Source: Xylogone sp. PMI_703 (taxonomy: Eukaryota; Ascomycota; Leotiomycetes). Taken from it: a DNA stretch of 64,000 nucleotides. The notes beneath the pieces are model-generated. The model searched no databases. It had not been told where the DNA came from and worked only from the letters and a program-made list of their open reading frames with translations. Shown piece after piece: positions 1 to 11,701 of this stretch. Position 1 is the stretch's first letter. Every line of letters begins with the position of its first letter. The stretch lies in assembly GCA_021399445.1 (NCBI GenBank), contig JAJTUQ010000002.1, forward strand, positions 2,108,001-2,172,000. Direction: 5' to 3'. A program made the translations under genes and the position numbers.

Positions 1-1329
1 GCATTCAGACCAGCTGAAGCTACTTCTGCGGCTGCAGCTTCTGAAACAAACTCATTGGCAATCTTTTGAACGAGAGGTTCTAGAACATCTGGAGGGACGA
101 GATTATGTGTTGCTTGTGCGAGCGAGGCGAGGAAGGAAGTAACCGATGGTTGCCGGGGGGTAAGGTATTTGATGAAGTAGGAATATAATGAGAGAATGGT
201 TAACTTATGGAGACCGACTAACCGTGATACCAATTGTAAAACGATCAATTTCTGTTCTAAAGTTAATTTCGACTTTGAATTTTGTAAGTGTTTCGAAAAG
301 AGTGTTTCTGCGAATCCTTGGGGGTCGTGAAGCAGATGTAAAGCCGAAAAGTTTAGTGGATGGGGCTGTTTCTTCTTCTTCTCGGTCTTCTTCACCTTCT
401 CCACAGCCTTCTCCAGCATCTTGGCCTTCTTCTTTGTCTTCTTATTAATGCCAACTTGATGCTTAATCTTTCCAATATCGATAGCTTCTTCATCACTACT
501 CTCGTCTTCTAACTCTTCTCGTTCCTTATCTCCGCCTAAGAAGAAACGCACCCCTCCACCAATAACCTTCTCATTCTCTGAGAGAGATGCCTCTTTCATA
601 ATCTCAACCGCTCTTGCATCGGTCCATATTTGTCGTTTCCACAATTCCCTAGTAATCTTCACTGCCCAAATGCCCTTTGCCGATGTACGATCAGATGTCA
701 GAAGGTTGAAAAGCGCTGTCTGTATGGTTCGGTTGAGCTTGTGATTCACAGTCTTTGCATTCGAGGTTCGCAAGTCTGATATTATTTTCTCAAAAAGAAA
801 GGTTCGCAAAGATTTGCTCGGAGTGGAAATCAAAATTGGGAATAAGGTGTTCAGAAGGTTCGCAGAGTCGATAATGTCCTTCCTCCTTAGCAATACCAAA
901 CTCCCCACGATCTTCTCTCGCAAACTGCTTTCTAATTCTGCATGATGCTGTATTATTATTCTCTTCAGATCCTCGGGGAACTCTCTCGTGTCCTCTGGGA
1001 AGCAATCGGCAACGTGAGCGACGAAATCGATAAGGTCATGGAATGAAATGACACCGTTCGTTGGTGCAATGTTTGGCGCAGCAAGGAATATATCTCTTTG
1101 TGAGATATACTGACCATACTGATTCAAGAAATCCTCCCTGTACGACCTGATATCCTCAAGTTAGCCACTTTCAGGTTAAAATCAGTGCGCAACTTACTTA
1201 GGATCTCGACGCACTTTATACTGCAGATTAGAGCTAGAATTGTCAGTAGACAGTTTCCAATTGGGTACAAGGATTAACTGACAGATCTGCATCAGTCTTC
1301 TCCAGAGCCGCGACACGTTTCTTGACCAT
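1..1329 (-). CDS. SDA1: SDA1 family protein, 60S ribosome biogenesis (3'-truncated by window edge)
   Basis: SDA1 is a conserved nuclear protein needed for assembly and export of the large ribosomal subunit and linked in yeast to actin organisation. Read from the reverse strand the exons are 1329..1281, about 1233..1198 and 1146..<1, with two introns of about 50 nt. The start gives MVKKRVAALEKTDADL, followed by the family's NLQYKVRRDPKSYREDF stretch, FLNQYGQY, and FHDLIDFVAHVADCFPED, all hallmarks of the SDA1 N-terminal domain. A lysine-rich segment (KKTKKKAKMLEKAVEKVKK) lies near 380-470 and is followed by a PHPLNFSALHLLHDPQGF stretch. The C-terminus lies off the left edge. The gene is divergent from threonine synthase. 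The assignment rests on several recognisable blocks and is firm; the exact first donor (GTCAGT) is inferred from frame. Confidence 0.88.
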
Positions 1330-1722
1330 GTTGGCGGCGCTGTGCGGAATGGCTAGATTCCAACTAGCGATGGTGATAAATCCAAAAAAAGTTTCTGATA
1401 ACACTGAACCGGGCGCAGTATCTTAGCGCGGTACAGTGGGAAAGCTCCACTGCACGTGACCTATACAGCACAGAGCAGAAATGGTCAGCCAATCGAATCA
1501 TCCGAAATCGGCACATTGTAAATCCAGACCGAATACTTTCGGCCACTTTGGGTTTTAAGAGTCATCAAATTTTAGATCCAGATATTGGCGTGAGAGTATT
1601 TTTTTGATACTTCTCTCAGTTGGGTCTTATATTTGTATATGGTCTATAGAGTCAAACTACTTGAACTTATTGCTTCGATCTAATTTCAATACAAGACTTC
1701 AATTAAGGAATTGCAAGACCAC
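1330..1722. promoter_or_regulatory. Divergent promoter region SDA1 / threonine synthase
   Basis: This 393-bp spacer separates two genes transcribed away from each other, so it should hold both promoters. No strong TATA box is visible next to either start. The segment at 1560-1720 is AT-rich with pyrimidine tracts, usual for fungal housekeeping promoters. Nothing else is recognised. Confidence 0.5.
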
Positions 1723-3492
1723 ATGGCTCATACCCCATCACAGAAATACCTTTCCACTCGGGGTGCCGAGTATGATGTGAGTAGCATAGTTAATGTATGA
1801 GTTTAGTGACACTACTTATGGATTGTTTTGCAGAAAGGGTTTGAGGATGTTGTATTGAAAGGTCTTGCTTCAGATGGGGGCCTCTACATTCCCGAAGAGA
1901 TCCCCTCACTTCCTGCCGACTGGCAAAACAAGTGGAAAAGATTGTCATTCAATGAGCTTGCTCTTGAGATAATGTCTCTCTATGTGTCAGAGACAGAGAT
2001 TCCTACCGCCGATTTAAAGGGACTCATTGACAGGAGCTATTCCACATTTCGGGCACCAGACGTCACTCCCCTTCACCTCTTGGATAAGAGCTCAAACCTC
2101 TATATCCTCGAATTGTTTCATGGACCAACCTTTGCCTTCAAAGACGTGGCACTGCAGTTTCTCGGAAATCTTTTTGAATACTTTCTAGTAAAACGGAATG
2201 GGGGAAAGGACCTGAAAAATAGATATCACTTAACGGTGGTTGGAGCAACGAGTGGAGACACTGGGTCCGCAGCAATCTATGGTCTTAGAGGGAAGCAAGA
2301 TATATCTTGTTTCATTCTACGTAAGCCTCACTATCAAAGCGCATCCGCGGATTGCCCTATATGGAATTGAATCACATTGCTAATGCTTTTTAGATCCCAA
2401 GGGGAGAGTTAGCGCTATACAAGAAGCCCAAATGACTACAGTGCTTGATGCTAATGTTCACAACTTAGCTGTAGAGGGGTCTTTCGATGATTGCCAAGTA
2501 AGTTTACTTTCTGTAGATATTGCACCTAGCTAACTTAAAACTAGGCTATCGTGAAAGCTCTGTTTTCGGACCCAGAAATCAACTCGAAACTTTACCTGGG
2601 AGCGGTAAACTCTATTAATTGGGCAAGAATTTTAGCTCAAATTACTTACTATTTTTACGCCTATTTTGCCATAGTCAACTCCCCAGACTATCAGTCCACT
2701 CAGAAAATTAGAGTGTCAGTACCCACCGGTAACTTTGGCGATATCCTAGCCGGATACTTCGCCAAGCGGATGGGTCTTCCAATTGACAAGTTGGTTGTCT
2801 CGACCAATGAGAATGATATCCTCGACCGTTTCTGGAAAACTGGACGTTATGAGAAGAAGAGTCCACAAGCGGCCGATACGGACGGAGACATTGTACGGGA
2901 GACTCTAAGCCCAGCAATGGACATCATGGTATCTAGCAATTTTGAGAGGTTACTGTGGTTCCTGGCATATGAATATGCAGCTGGAGCTGGTATGGATGAT
3001 GAGTGGAATAAGAAGCAAGCCGGCCAGGAAGTTGAAGCTTGGCTAAAGGACTTGCAATCCAAAGGAGGTTTCGGTGTTTACAAGGAGCTCCTAGCCTCCG
3101 CAAACAGGGATTTCGAAAGCGAGAGAGTAAGCGACGAGCAAACACTGGAGACAATAAGACAGATATACCGGAAATGGGGATATATTCTAGATCCACATTC
3201 CGCTGTGGGTGTCGCTGCCGCGCTACGGTCAATGGAAAGAGCTTCTCCAGCCGATACCGTCCATATCTCTCTTTCTACAGCCCACCCTGCCAAATTTGCT
3301 CATGCTGTAGATTTGGCGCTGAAAGAAGTACCAGGCTTTAGCTTTGATAAAGTTTTGCCTGAAGAATTTGTTGGCCTGGAGAAGAAAGAAAAACGATTGC
3401 GTCATGTGCCGAAAGAAGCCGGATGGGAAGGAGTTAGATCTATTGTAGAAGAAGAGCTTAAGACTGAGTTGGGAGAACTCCCATCGAAATAA
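1723..3492 (+). CDS. THR4: Threonine synthase
   Basis: PLP-dependent threonine synthase converts O-phosphohomoserine to threonine and phosphate, the last step of threonine synthesis. Four exons fit: 1723..1776, 1834..2320, 2394..2497 and 2545..3492, with intron phases that agree. The protein starts MAHTPSQKYLSTRGAEYD, and the fungal family signature continues after intron 1 with KGFEDVVLKGLASDGGLYIPEE (positions 1834-1900). The PLP lysine is in HGPTFAFKD (about 2130), and the phosphate-binding loop is in VVGATSGDTGSAA. SVPTGNFGD and HPKGRVSAIQEAQM further identify the fungal/plant-type enzyme. Total length is 530 residues, normal for the family. The start ATG is the only one that leaves the conserved N-terminus complete. 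It is unlike the accessory genes to its right and marks the housekeeping edge. Confidence 0.95.
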
Positions 3493-3626
3493 AACCCATA
3501 GATGCGATACGGTATAGTATTAGAATTGAAGAGTCTAGAGGCTTTCAATAGATATTAAACAATTTTATTTATAAGAATTATTCTGGTATACAATGAAGAT
3601 GATTCAAATTATAAACTACATTCCCT

Positions 3627-5848
3627 TCAAGGTTGAATAACTCTGTTTGGGTTAAATGCATACTCCCTGGGGATCTTCGGCCACTTATCAATCCCATCTA
3701 GGAGAGCAATTCCCATACCACCCTCCAAATGAGGATTTATATGACAATGCAAGAAAAATGCACCGGGGTTAACAACATGGTATCGAATGACGAGCCATGA
3801 TCCAGTATTAAGGGTTGGGGGAGTGTAAAACGTATCAACAACAGGAGGGTTTTCCAGGTTGAATGCTTCAGGGATTTCCGTGATCGCTTCAGCAACGCTA
3901 GAGTAGTTGAATAGACCAACGCCTTGTCCGATAAGATAAGCTTTGTTGCTGTGCTTATGTATAGGGTGCGAGGGTTGAAGACCTGTCAGAGTCAGGATCA
4001 AGTCAACCCATGTTCCGTTATTTGAGGCAATAGCTAGATTAGGTAACGCGGACTTTGGATCGAAGAGTAATGGTTTGACGCGCTCAAGAGGTGGACCAAA
4101 AGAGCTGCCGTTTAATGACCACACATATGCATCAGTCACCCTATTTAGAGCTAGGAAATGCGTTGCATCGACAGTTTTTGAGGGCGGGTCCGGTTTAAAT
4201 GGGGAGGCTAGAGCTCCGTTGAAGAAGGTAACATCAGCGGTCGTATTCACTCCGGCATAATCGATAAATGGTTTGACATTGACTGATTTATGATGTCCAT
4301 TCATATACGAAATCGAACCGAAGCCACTAACTTTCTGGTTGAGGCCGCTGGAGGCTACGCGAATAGTATAATCGCCTGGTGTTTGGTCGAGCTTGATCAA
4401 AGTTGATAATCGAACGCCGTGGGGAAAAGTCATGGCCTGAACTTTCTGTTAGAAAGGTATGTCTCGCATCATTGTCTAGCACAGGGATTTGCATACCTGC
4501 ACTTGCTGTGGTTTTACGAAAAGACCATCTACAGCATAGACCCACATGGAATGACCATCAATCGATACTACAAGTCTAATGTTATTTTCTTACTCTAAAA
4601 AATGCTTGCAAGGTCCTTACCAGTCAATTCATCGACACTGGAAGTGCTAATCCAATTCAAGTTAACCCATCCCTCTGATGGATCCACTTTAATGAGCTCG
4701 TTTTGAGAGTGAGTTGCAGTGCAGACTTTGAACATGGTGCTTGGAACTAATTCCAAATTATGCGTAGTATTGGTCTGTGCAACATCAGATTCTAATGGCA
4801 AGCATCTATGCGAGAACGGTATGTTAGATAAAAGGTGAATCCATCCGAACGAGGTATCTCACCCTTTGTCTGTGTAAGGAAGCCCATTGAGCAGGGGAAC
4901 AATGGGAGGAGGGATTAAGGTTTGGATGAATTTCGGGTCCTGGCAGTTTACGGCTCCTTTTCCATTTATTAAAATCGAGTCCATACAGCTATAGTCAGAA
5001 TGTTAGCACGCTGGCCTACTTTCGAGGTTCGATAACAATGCTTACATTGTATCAATATTAGCGGATACAGCTACATCTCGAATCTCCTGTGATGTGAAAT
5101 GACTCCAGTCCGTTATGGTCATCATGGTTGGGTTGTTGAACGCTTTCTCCATTTTATTTTGTTGAGATCTATCCTTGCTAATGAGATCAAAGGGAGTCGC
5201 AGTGCCTGGAGCAGGTCTTCATAAATCAGTCACCCATACTAGGGTCAAAATTGCAGACACTTTGAGACTATACCTTATGTATATAGCGCCTTGGAAGCCA
5301 TCCATGACCTGACCTTTAGAATGCCCATGGTACCTTGAAAGCATGAGCATCGACAGTTTACAGATACTATACACACTTACCAGAAAGTACCATATTGTGT
5401 GGCAGTCCATTTGTAAACAAAACTTTCACCGCTGGGAATCAATTGCTGTGATAAACCGGGAACACCGTCTGACCATGGAGTGCCTTTCTGTCTAATCACA
5501 GTTATTATCGGGGAAGGGTACTACACTTGAACCATGGTACTTACTCGACTCCATGTGAATGTAGTGTAGTGCTAAATGGCAAGTGGTTGCGAACAAGGAC
5601 CTATATTCAAATATATTAGCGCTTGGTTGGGCAACATGATCTTTATCTTCCAATCTTACCTCCACAGAGTCTCCTTGATCTACCTCAATAGTTGGACCAG
5701 GGGATTGGCCGTTTACAAAGATCATATATCTTTCAGCTCCATCAGGTGCCCCAATCTTCCAGGTTAGGTCCAGCACAAAATTCCTCTGCCTAGCATATAC
5801 CCAGGAAGCCAAGAAGGGCAACAATAAGGCTGCACGTAAAGACCTCAT
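3627..5848 (-). CDS. Secreted laccase-like multicopper oxidase
   Basis: This is a blue copper oxidase that couples one-electron oxidation of phenols or pigment precursors to reduction of O2 to water. Nine exons join cleanly: 5848..5660, 5600..5545, 5491..5381, 5333..5274, 5216..5046, 4988..4863, 4805..4621, 4567..4497 and 4436..3627, giving 592 residues. A signal peptide (MRSLRAALLLPFLASWVYA) is obvious. The copper motifs are HSHG (about residue 77), WYHGHSKGQ (about 117), HPIHKHS (480) and HCHINPHLEGGM (553). All copper ligands are present, with a methionine at the T1 axial position. The third motif ends in Ser where Gly is usual. The overall look, including the HINPHLEGGM block, resembles the Abr2/YA conidial-pigment laccase group rather than basidiomycete laccases. 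No pigment PKS lies nearby, so the substrate is unknown. Confidence 0.9.
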
Positions 5849-8063
5849 GGCGATTCTTTATTTGTTTTCACGGTTATAGTAGTGAAACAAAAGAAGAGCC
5901 CGCTGTTTGGTTGAAAAACTATTCTATGAGGATATCATATTCAGCTATATACCAACAATTGAGTGTGAAAATGTGTCCCAACAGCGTGGAGACACCCTGG
6001 AAACCAGCAGGAGGGTCAATGCAAGGTTGTCATCCGAACTCTCCAGCACACACTGCAGTTTCAGCTAGATCCATAATCATAACCAAATTTGGAGTTCTTG
6101 GGGGGTACTGCATGCTATCGCGGTAAGGAATGTACCAATGGTACAACTGAGAAAACGCCGCTTAGTAGGCAATATCCCAATAACAACTAATTGCGAAATA
6201 AGTAGGCCGTAGACAGTGTATATCTTTCATAGAGTACGTGAGACTTGGCAGGCTCATACGAAATTATCTGGTTGATCAGCGGTTAGGAATTCCTTACGGG
6301 ACCAGGTCGACTAGAGTGTGAGATGACAGAGGCTGTAATGCGAATCAAGCTACGGATGATGGGCTTAGGCTTACAGCGCCTGGCTGAGCTCAGCAGCCTC
6401 AATTTAACTTGGCGCCAGGATGACTGGTGCCACGCTGCCCCGACTTTTATTTAGCACCTGGACTGAGCCCTACGATTCCACCTTCTTGCATAACGGCGCA
6501 GTAGTTCAATGTTACTTTCTGCAGATCACCCCGGCCTTGTACGTAGTTGAACCGTAAATCCGCCAAGAACAACCAAGAACAAAGTCGCATAATTATATAA
6601 TAGTACCAATCGATCCAGTCACTTCATGATTACCTGACAAGGAATACAATGCTTTTCCCACGTAATTGACGGATTTTTGGCGTGCGGCTGATCCGGGACG
6701 GCACAAAATCCTCATCCTGATTCAACCCATTCTCCGTAACTCCTAACTTAGGATGCTTAGGAAGCACCTAACTTTGGTCAGACGCCGTAAATGTACGAAA
6801 GGGCTAGACGCTGAAGTATGATTCCAACAAATACTACTGCACGAGCAGCGGGAAAGTGTAAGCGGAATGAAGCTAGTTGACCTAAAGAATACCAGTATTC
6901 CAGCCAGCCACCGCCACACACCGTTACACTGCAAGATTCGGAACCAGTTCCTGACTCATTGGTGTAGTATTGTACAGTGTTAAGATTAAAGAGGATCATG
7001 ACAAGCTCGTGCTATCATAGAAAATGGATAGTTTTGCTTTTCAGTTCAAAGATTGAGGTGTTGTAAATTCCTCTCTAAGCTAGCTTATACTGGTATTTGG
7101 TCACTGTCGCTTTACTATACTAGGCTGGCCGTAATCCCCCCTTAAGCTTTGCAACTCTTATGATCGCCGTGCAGGGTAGATTAAGGTACATGCTGAGCCA
7201 TGCTCGCTAGGTTTCCGAAATTCAAATTCGGCAGGGAGCGAACCGGCCATCTGACACAGACCCTGCTATTCCCACCTGCGATTACCAAAACGGTCGAAAT
7301 TGCGAACATGCAGGATTTGGGAGGATTGCGATTGGGAAGCAGTAGAGATTTGGTTTGAAAGCTTATAATGTTTTCCACGATTCCAAATACTACACTAAGT
7401 TTTGCCAGCCAAATTTCTAGTCAAGGAAGTCGACTGAATATGATGTAATAAACCACTAGTAGCTGAAGAGTTGCAGTCATCAGTAGGCTGGAATTGGCTG
7501 GTGACCGTTTGAGAATTGGTAGCTGAATAGTGGGTGCCTTATGCAGTATGCTACATTGGTGCAGTCGCAGATCGCTTGGATGCCACAGCATGCGATAATT
7601 AGGCATAGTCAAAGCATAGATATTGATACGCCTCGTACACGTATAGAGACATTGATACGCGTATAGAGGTATAGTCCTACAATCTCCACAATTCGATATT
7701 TGCGCCGATCTCAAACTGCGACCAACGGCGATGATACGAAGACATTAAATACCGACAACACGACCGCCAACATCCTTTGCCCTGACAAGATGGAATAATT
7801 GCAAAAGCTCAATCAGTTCTGCTGACCTATACGGAGGATAGTCTATCAATGACCAGACGTTGTCGACCCGAATAGAAGCCCAGCATACAACGCAACTTCA
7901 AACCCTCAGATGCCGCACCCTCCCGACAGTATTGCTAACCGAATGATTTTATTATTAGGCGGTTTAAAAATGAGATGATGTGACTTTCAGTCTGCAGAAT
8001 AAGCGTTAGCGTTCTCCTCAATCCAATGTTCATTCTCTATCATATCGAGGAAATCATATTCTT
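5849..8063. other. Intergenic, 2.2 kb, no gene found
   Basis: This lies upstream of the multicopper oxidase and downstream of the first Zn2Cys6 regulator. Only short open frames with no recognisable protein content occur. The proximal few hundred bases above 5849 must hold the oxidase promoter. I see no tRNA, transposase remnant or long repeat. Confidence 0.5.
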
Positions 8064-9572
8064 CTATTTCCCACATCTGTTATTAGCTAAAAGGCTACCT
8101 ATTCTCATCACTCGCTCCTTGCATGGGTTTCCATCTTTGTCGAGCAATGCACATATTGCATTGTACATATATTTTGATCGTTTGTGAACCCACCAGAAGT
8201 CTTTAGATATAAGGTTAAGTGTACAGGTATAGAAGCAGAGCATGACCAATAATGCCTCGCTGTCGTTCTCTCTTACTTCTTTCTGAAATGCGTCGCTACT
8301 TTTCCCTGGCCACATCAATAAGTATCCAGCGATCTCAGGGACGAGGTAATCAAGGCTGATCCCGCGAGTCATATAGTCCACCGCCCGTAGCACAGGGACA
8401 AGTCTTTCAACGGCATCCATTGAGCCGCACCCGAGACCTAGACACTCCCCATATTGCTCTGACTCGTCTGGCCAACTTAGACTTGCATCGGAAACAAGAA
8501 CTTTTTCAATGTCAGAAGGTTTTGCCTCGGTTGATGCCCACTCTTTGAACTGCTGGACTTTGCTCTGATCGATAATATCTTTGAAGATACTCCCATCACG
8601 AGCATGCCATACAGATAAGAGAACATTTTTTAAACCGGCAGAGAAAGCTAACATGTTATCCGTGCCAATATCAACCTTCCTATCTCTGGAAGGTTCGTTA
8701 TTTGATGAAAATTCCACGGACCAAGCGTGGTGTAAAAGGATGAAAGCACAAGCCACGACTGCGTCCGCATTTTGAGCGGAAAGCGGATTTGATAGTTCGG
8801 ACCGAAATCCAGACAATGTTAGGGCTAGATGATATGCCTCTGCCTCTGAATACTGGCTTGACTCGGGATGGAGATAACACAGGTGTGCTGATGCCATAAG
8901 CAGTATGGCGTGCATAAGATACTGGTTCTGGTTATGCCTAATTAGTGTGGTAAAATATGAAATTTGTGCAATACATTCATACATTTAATGCGAGATTCAT
9001 AACCTGGTGCTGCCATAGGTACCCTCCAAATATCATGGTCTTGCATGTGGAAGTCTCAAAATGGTGTAAGAGCCTTATTGTGTCCAAGTCAATACTAGAA
9101 AAGATCGGCTGATAAATTTGAGGTTCAGGTTCACAATCAGATGGCGCATAGGCGCTTCTGACCTCCCTACTAATATCGCTACTCGACTCAAAACTGCTGT
9201 CTCCTTCTGGAGTCGGTCCCTGAGTTATGCAAAATCCCGAACTGTTCCTCTTTGAGGCATTCTCATAGCGGCACAGTATTCTTCTGTTCACACAGTTTGA
9301 GCATGCAGGGCGAGCTTCATCACACTTTAAGTGAATATCAGCGAAAGAATGCTCCTAAGTGACTAGGAACGTGCCAAACGACTAGATATTGGCAAATAGT
9401 GGGAACGTACTTTAACTTTCCGTTCCTTACAGGATATGCAGCCACACTTTGATTTCGCATGCTTTTTTCTTCTCCGCACCGGGTTTCCATGCCTGTCAAC
9501 TCCAGGATCCGTCGCTTTTGTAGATGATGAAGGTAAAGCAAATACGGCAAATGTGCCGCCAGGTTCAACCAT
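8064..9572 (-). CDS. Zn2Cys6 transcription factor with fungal-specific domain
   Basis: Likely a nuclear pathway-specific regulator. Three exons fit: 9572..9411, 9324..8983 and 8927..8064, 455 residues. The zinc cluster spans intron 1: C45-x2-C48-x6-C55-x6-C62-x2-C65-x6-C72, within KSKCGCISCKERKVK and CDEARPACSNCVNRRILC. The middle region contains TCKTMIFGGYLWQHQVMNLAL joined to NNQYLMHAILLMASAHLCYL, the typical start of the short fungal-specific domain seen in UPC2-type and other Zn2Cys6 regulators (Fungal_trans_2). The second intron uses the acceptor ending ataaccag at 8928, because the nearer attag would break the frame. The gene is divergent from the aldo-keto reductase across 495 bp, so it is the natural candidate to control the 10-17 kb gene set. 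Confidence 0.85.
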
Positions 9573-10067
9573 AACGGGAAGTCAAAGAAGATGATCGGAC
9601 ACTTTTCACAAAGGATATAAAACTTGCTAACCCGTATCAACATACGAGATTTCTGTAGAAGAGAAGATTATTGAAGTGTTCATCAACTCCTGGAAGAACT
9701 GAGTCGTATGACGTTTTTGTACTAGCCTCTTTCGTTTGCTATTTTGGTACTAGTGCCGTTTTTCGTATAATCTTTTAGGCAAAGCGCATTACGACGGGTA
9801 TCCATAGAATATGGGGATCAAGATTAATTGGTGCGGTGACAAGCAATTATGCTTCAATCTATGAATTAATATTTATTTCCATTATCAATGGGGTTTGTAC
9901 GGAGATTTCTCTTACATCCGTTTAGCAGTTTTCTTTATATCTCTATTTTCTATAAATACTGTCATATAGGTAACGGTCTATCCATTAGAACTTTCAAGAT
10001 ACCGTTTCATAACAGCGAAAAGAGCTTATAATAATAAGATACCTTCTGTGATACGGAATTTATAAAT
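9573..10067. promoter_or_regulatory. Divergent promoter, regulator / aldo-keto reductase
   Basis: A 495-bp bidirectional spacer. It has two related elements, tttttgtactag (9714-9725) and attttggtactag (9741-9753); the second extends to ggtactagtgcc, a 12-bp near-palindrome. These are candidate operator sites for the adjacent Zn2Cys6 protein or a bZIP factor. That is inference only. Confidence 0.4.
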
Positions 10068-11396
10068 ATGGCCAACAATTTGCGCAATTCATGTCCAGAA
10101 CCCAAAAGTCTACTCGGTTACTACCGTCAGTTAGCACCTAATGCCGCCGTCAAAGTCAGTCCAATTTGTCTGGGTGGTATGAATTTTGGAGATGCATGGA
10201 AGGATATTATGGGCGTTTGTGATAAAAATAGCACGTTTGAGCTTCTGGAATTCTTCTATAGCCATGGTGGAAATTTCATCGACACGCAAGTCCTGTTGAT
10301 TGCTATTAACGCTACTGATGCTAATATAAGCCTAGTGCAAGCAACTATCAAAACGGAGAGTCAGAGCAATGGATCGGCGAATGGATGAAGCAGCGGGGAA
10401 ATAGGGATGAAATGGTTATAGCCACCAAATATACTTCGGCCTGGAGACTCGCCAATGAAGGTAAAGAAATCCAAGCAAATTATGGAGGAAATAATAAGAA
10501 AGCACTTCACGTGTCTGTCGAGGGTAGCCTTCGCAAACTTCAGACATCATACATAGATATTGTAGGAATTCCTTACTCTGCTATATTTCTTATAGACTCT
10601 GCAGGATCTAACATACTTCAATAGCTCTATGTTCATACTTGGGACTTTACCACTTCTATACCAGAGCTCATGAATGCTCTACACAACCTTGTAGTGGCCT
10701 CTAAAGTATTATACCTTGGCGTTTCAAATACACCGGCGTGGGTCGTCGTTAAGGCAAATGAGTACGCTCGCCAAAAAGGGCTCACCCCCTTTTCCATCTA
10801 CCAAGGCCCTTGGTCAGCCGCAGAACGTGCAATCGAACGCGACGTGATCCCAATGTGTCAAGCCGAGGGAATGGCAGTTACACCCTTCGGCACACTTGGA
10901 AGTGGATATTTCAAAACAGCGGCTCAACGTGCAGCAGCCGCTAGTAAACCAAAGGAGGGGCGAGATAATGCTCGCGTGGATATCCCAGAAAAGATCGTTG
11001 TGGCGGAGGCGCTTGAGAAGGTCGCAAACGCGAAGAATGTCAGCATTACCAGCATTGCACTGGCATATATAATGCATAAAGCTCCATATGTGTTTCCGAT
11101 ATTAGGAGGACGAAACGTCAATCAGCTTAAAGCTAACATTGATGCTCTCAGCATAAAGCTTTCTCCAGAAGAAATTAGTGGTATTGAATCGGCAGTACCT
11201 TTTGATTTTGGCTACCCCCAGTCCTTCTTAGGTGGACCGGGCGGTGCTCGAGGTCCCGGTGATGTATGGATGACTAGAGCATACGGACGTTTTGACTGGG
11301 TTGAAGGGCCTAAAGTAAGACACAATTCGCGGTTTTGTATGTGGAGTTTACTAACATGAATTATAGCCGATTGAGCCTCATGGAATCCCAAAATAA
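10068..11396 (+). CDS. Aldo-keto reductase (aryl-alcohol dehydrogenase-like)
   Basis: A cytosolic NADPH-dependent reductase of aldehydes or ketones, in the AKR group that contains yeast Aad proteins and norsolorinate-reductase-like enzymes. Exons are 10068..10285, 10336..10561, 10625..11314 and 11367..11396, 387 residues. The tetrad is intact: D72 and Y77 in FIDTASNYQNGESE, K104 in MVIATKYT, and H152 in LYVHTWD. The cofactor region shows FPILGGRNVNQL near the C-terminus. The first intron appears to use a GC donor (gcaagt at 10286) with acceptor cctag, because only this join rebuilds the conserved DTASNY block. The last exon encodes only PIEPHGIPK. It is convergent with the FMN monooxygenase and divergent from the regulator, which suggests a shared pathway. 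Confidence 0.9.
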
Positions 11397-11701
11397 AAGT
11401 TGATAGCTAAAGCGTGATTGTTTCCTAACTAGAGTATGCTACGGAACTGATTGTACACTGATTCCTCTTGCTGAAGAATTTACATGCTCTGTACATCTAG
11501 ACTCTTTACTAAGTTATATGGTATAATATCATCTGTATAGTTACAGTACGTGTTGTGGCGTCATATCATATGCATAATGAAATGTATACTATGTGAACAA
11601 GAGCAGCAAGTTTACGTTTCAACCAAGTGTGATGTTAAAAGTGGAAGCAATTCTTTTATAATACTTGATCAATATTCTTTCCGCATCAATACTAGTGCTA
11701 G
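11397..11701. other. Convergent 3' spacer
   Basis: This 305-bp AT-rich stretch lies between the convergent 3' ends of the aldo-keto reductase and the FMN monooxygenase. It presumably carries both polyadenylation regions. No gene is seen. Confidence 0.4.

Noticed and set aside
3039..3341. Out-of-frame open frames inside threonine synthase
   Set aside because: They overlap a well-supported exon and code for nothing recognisable.
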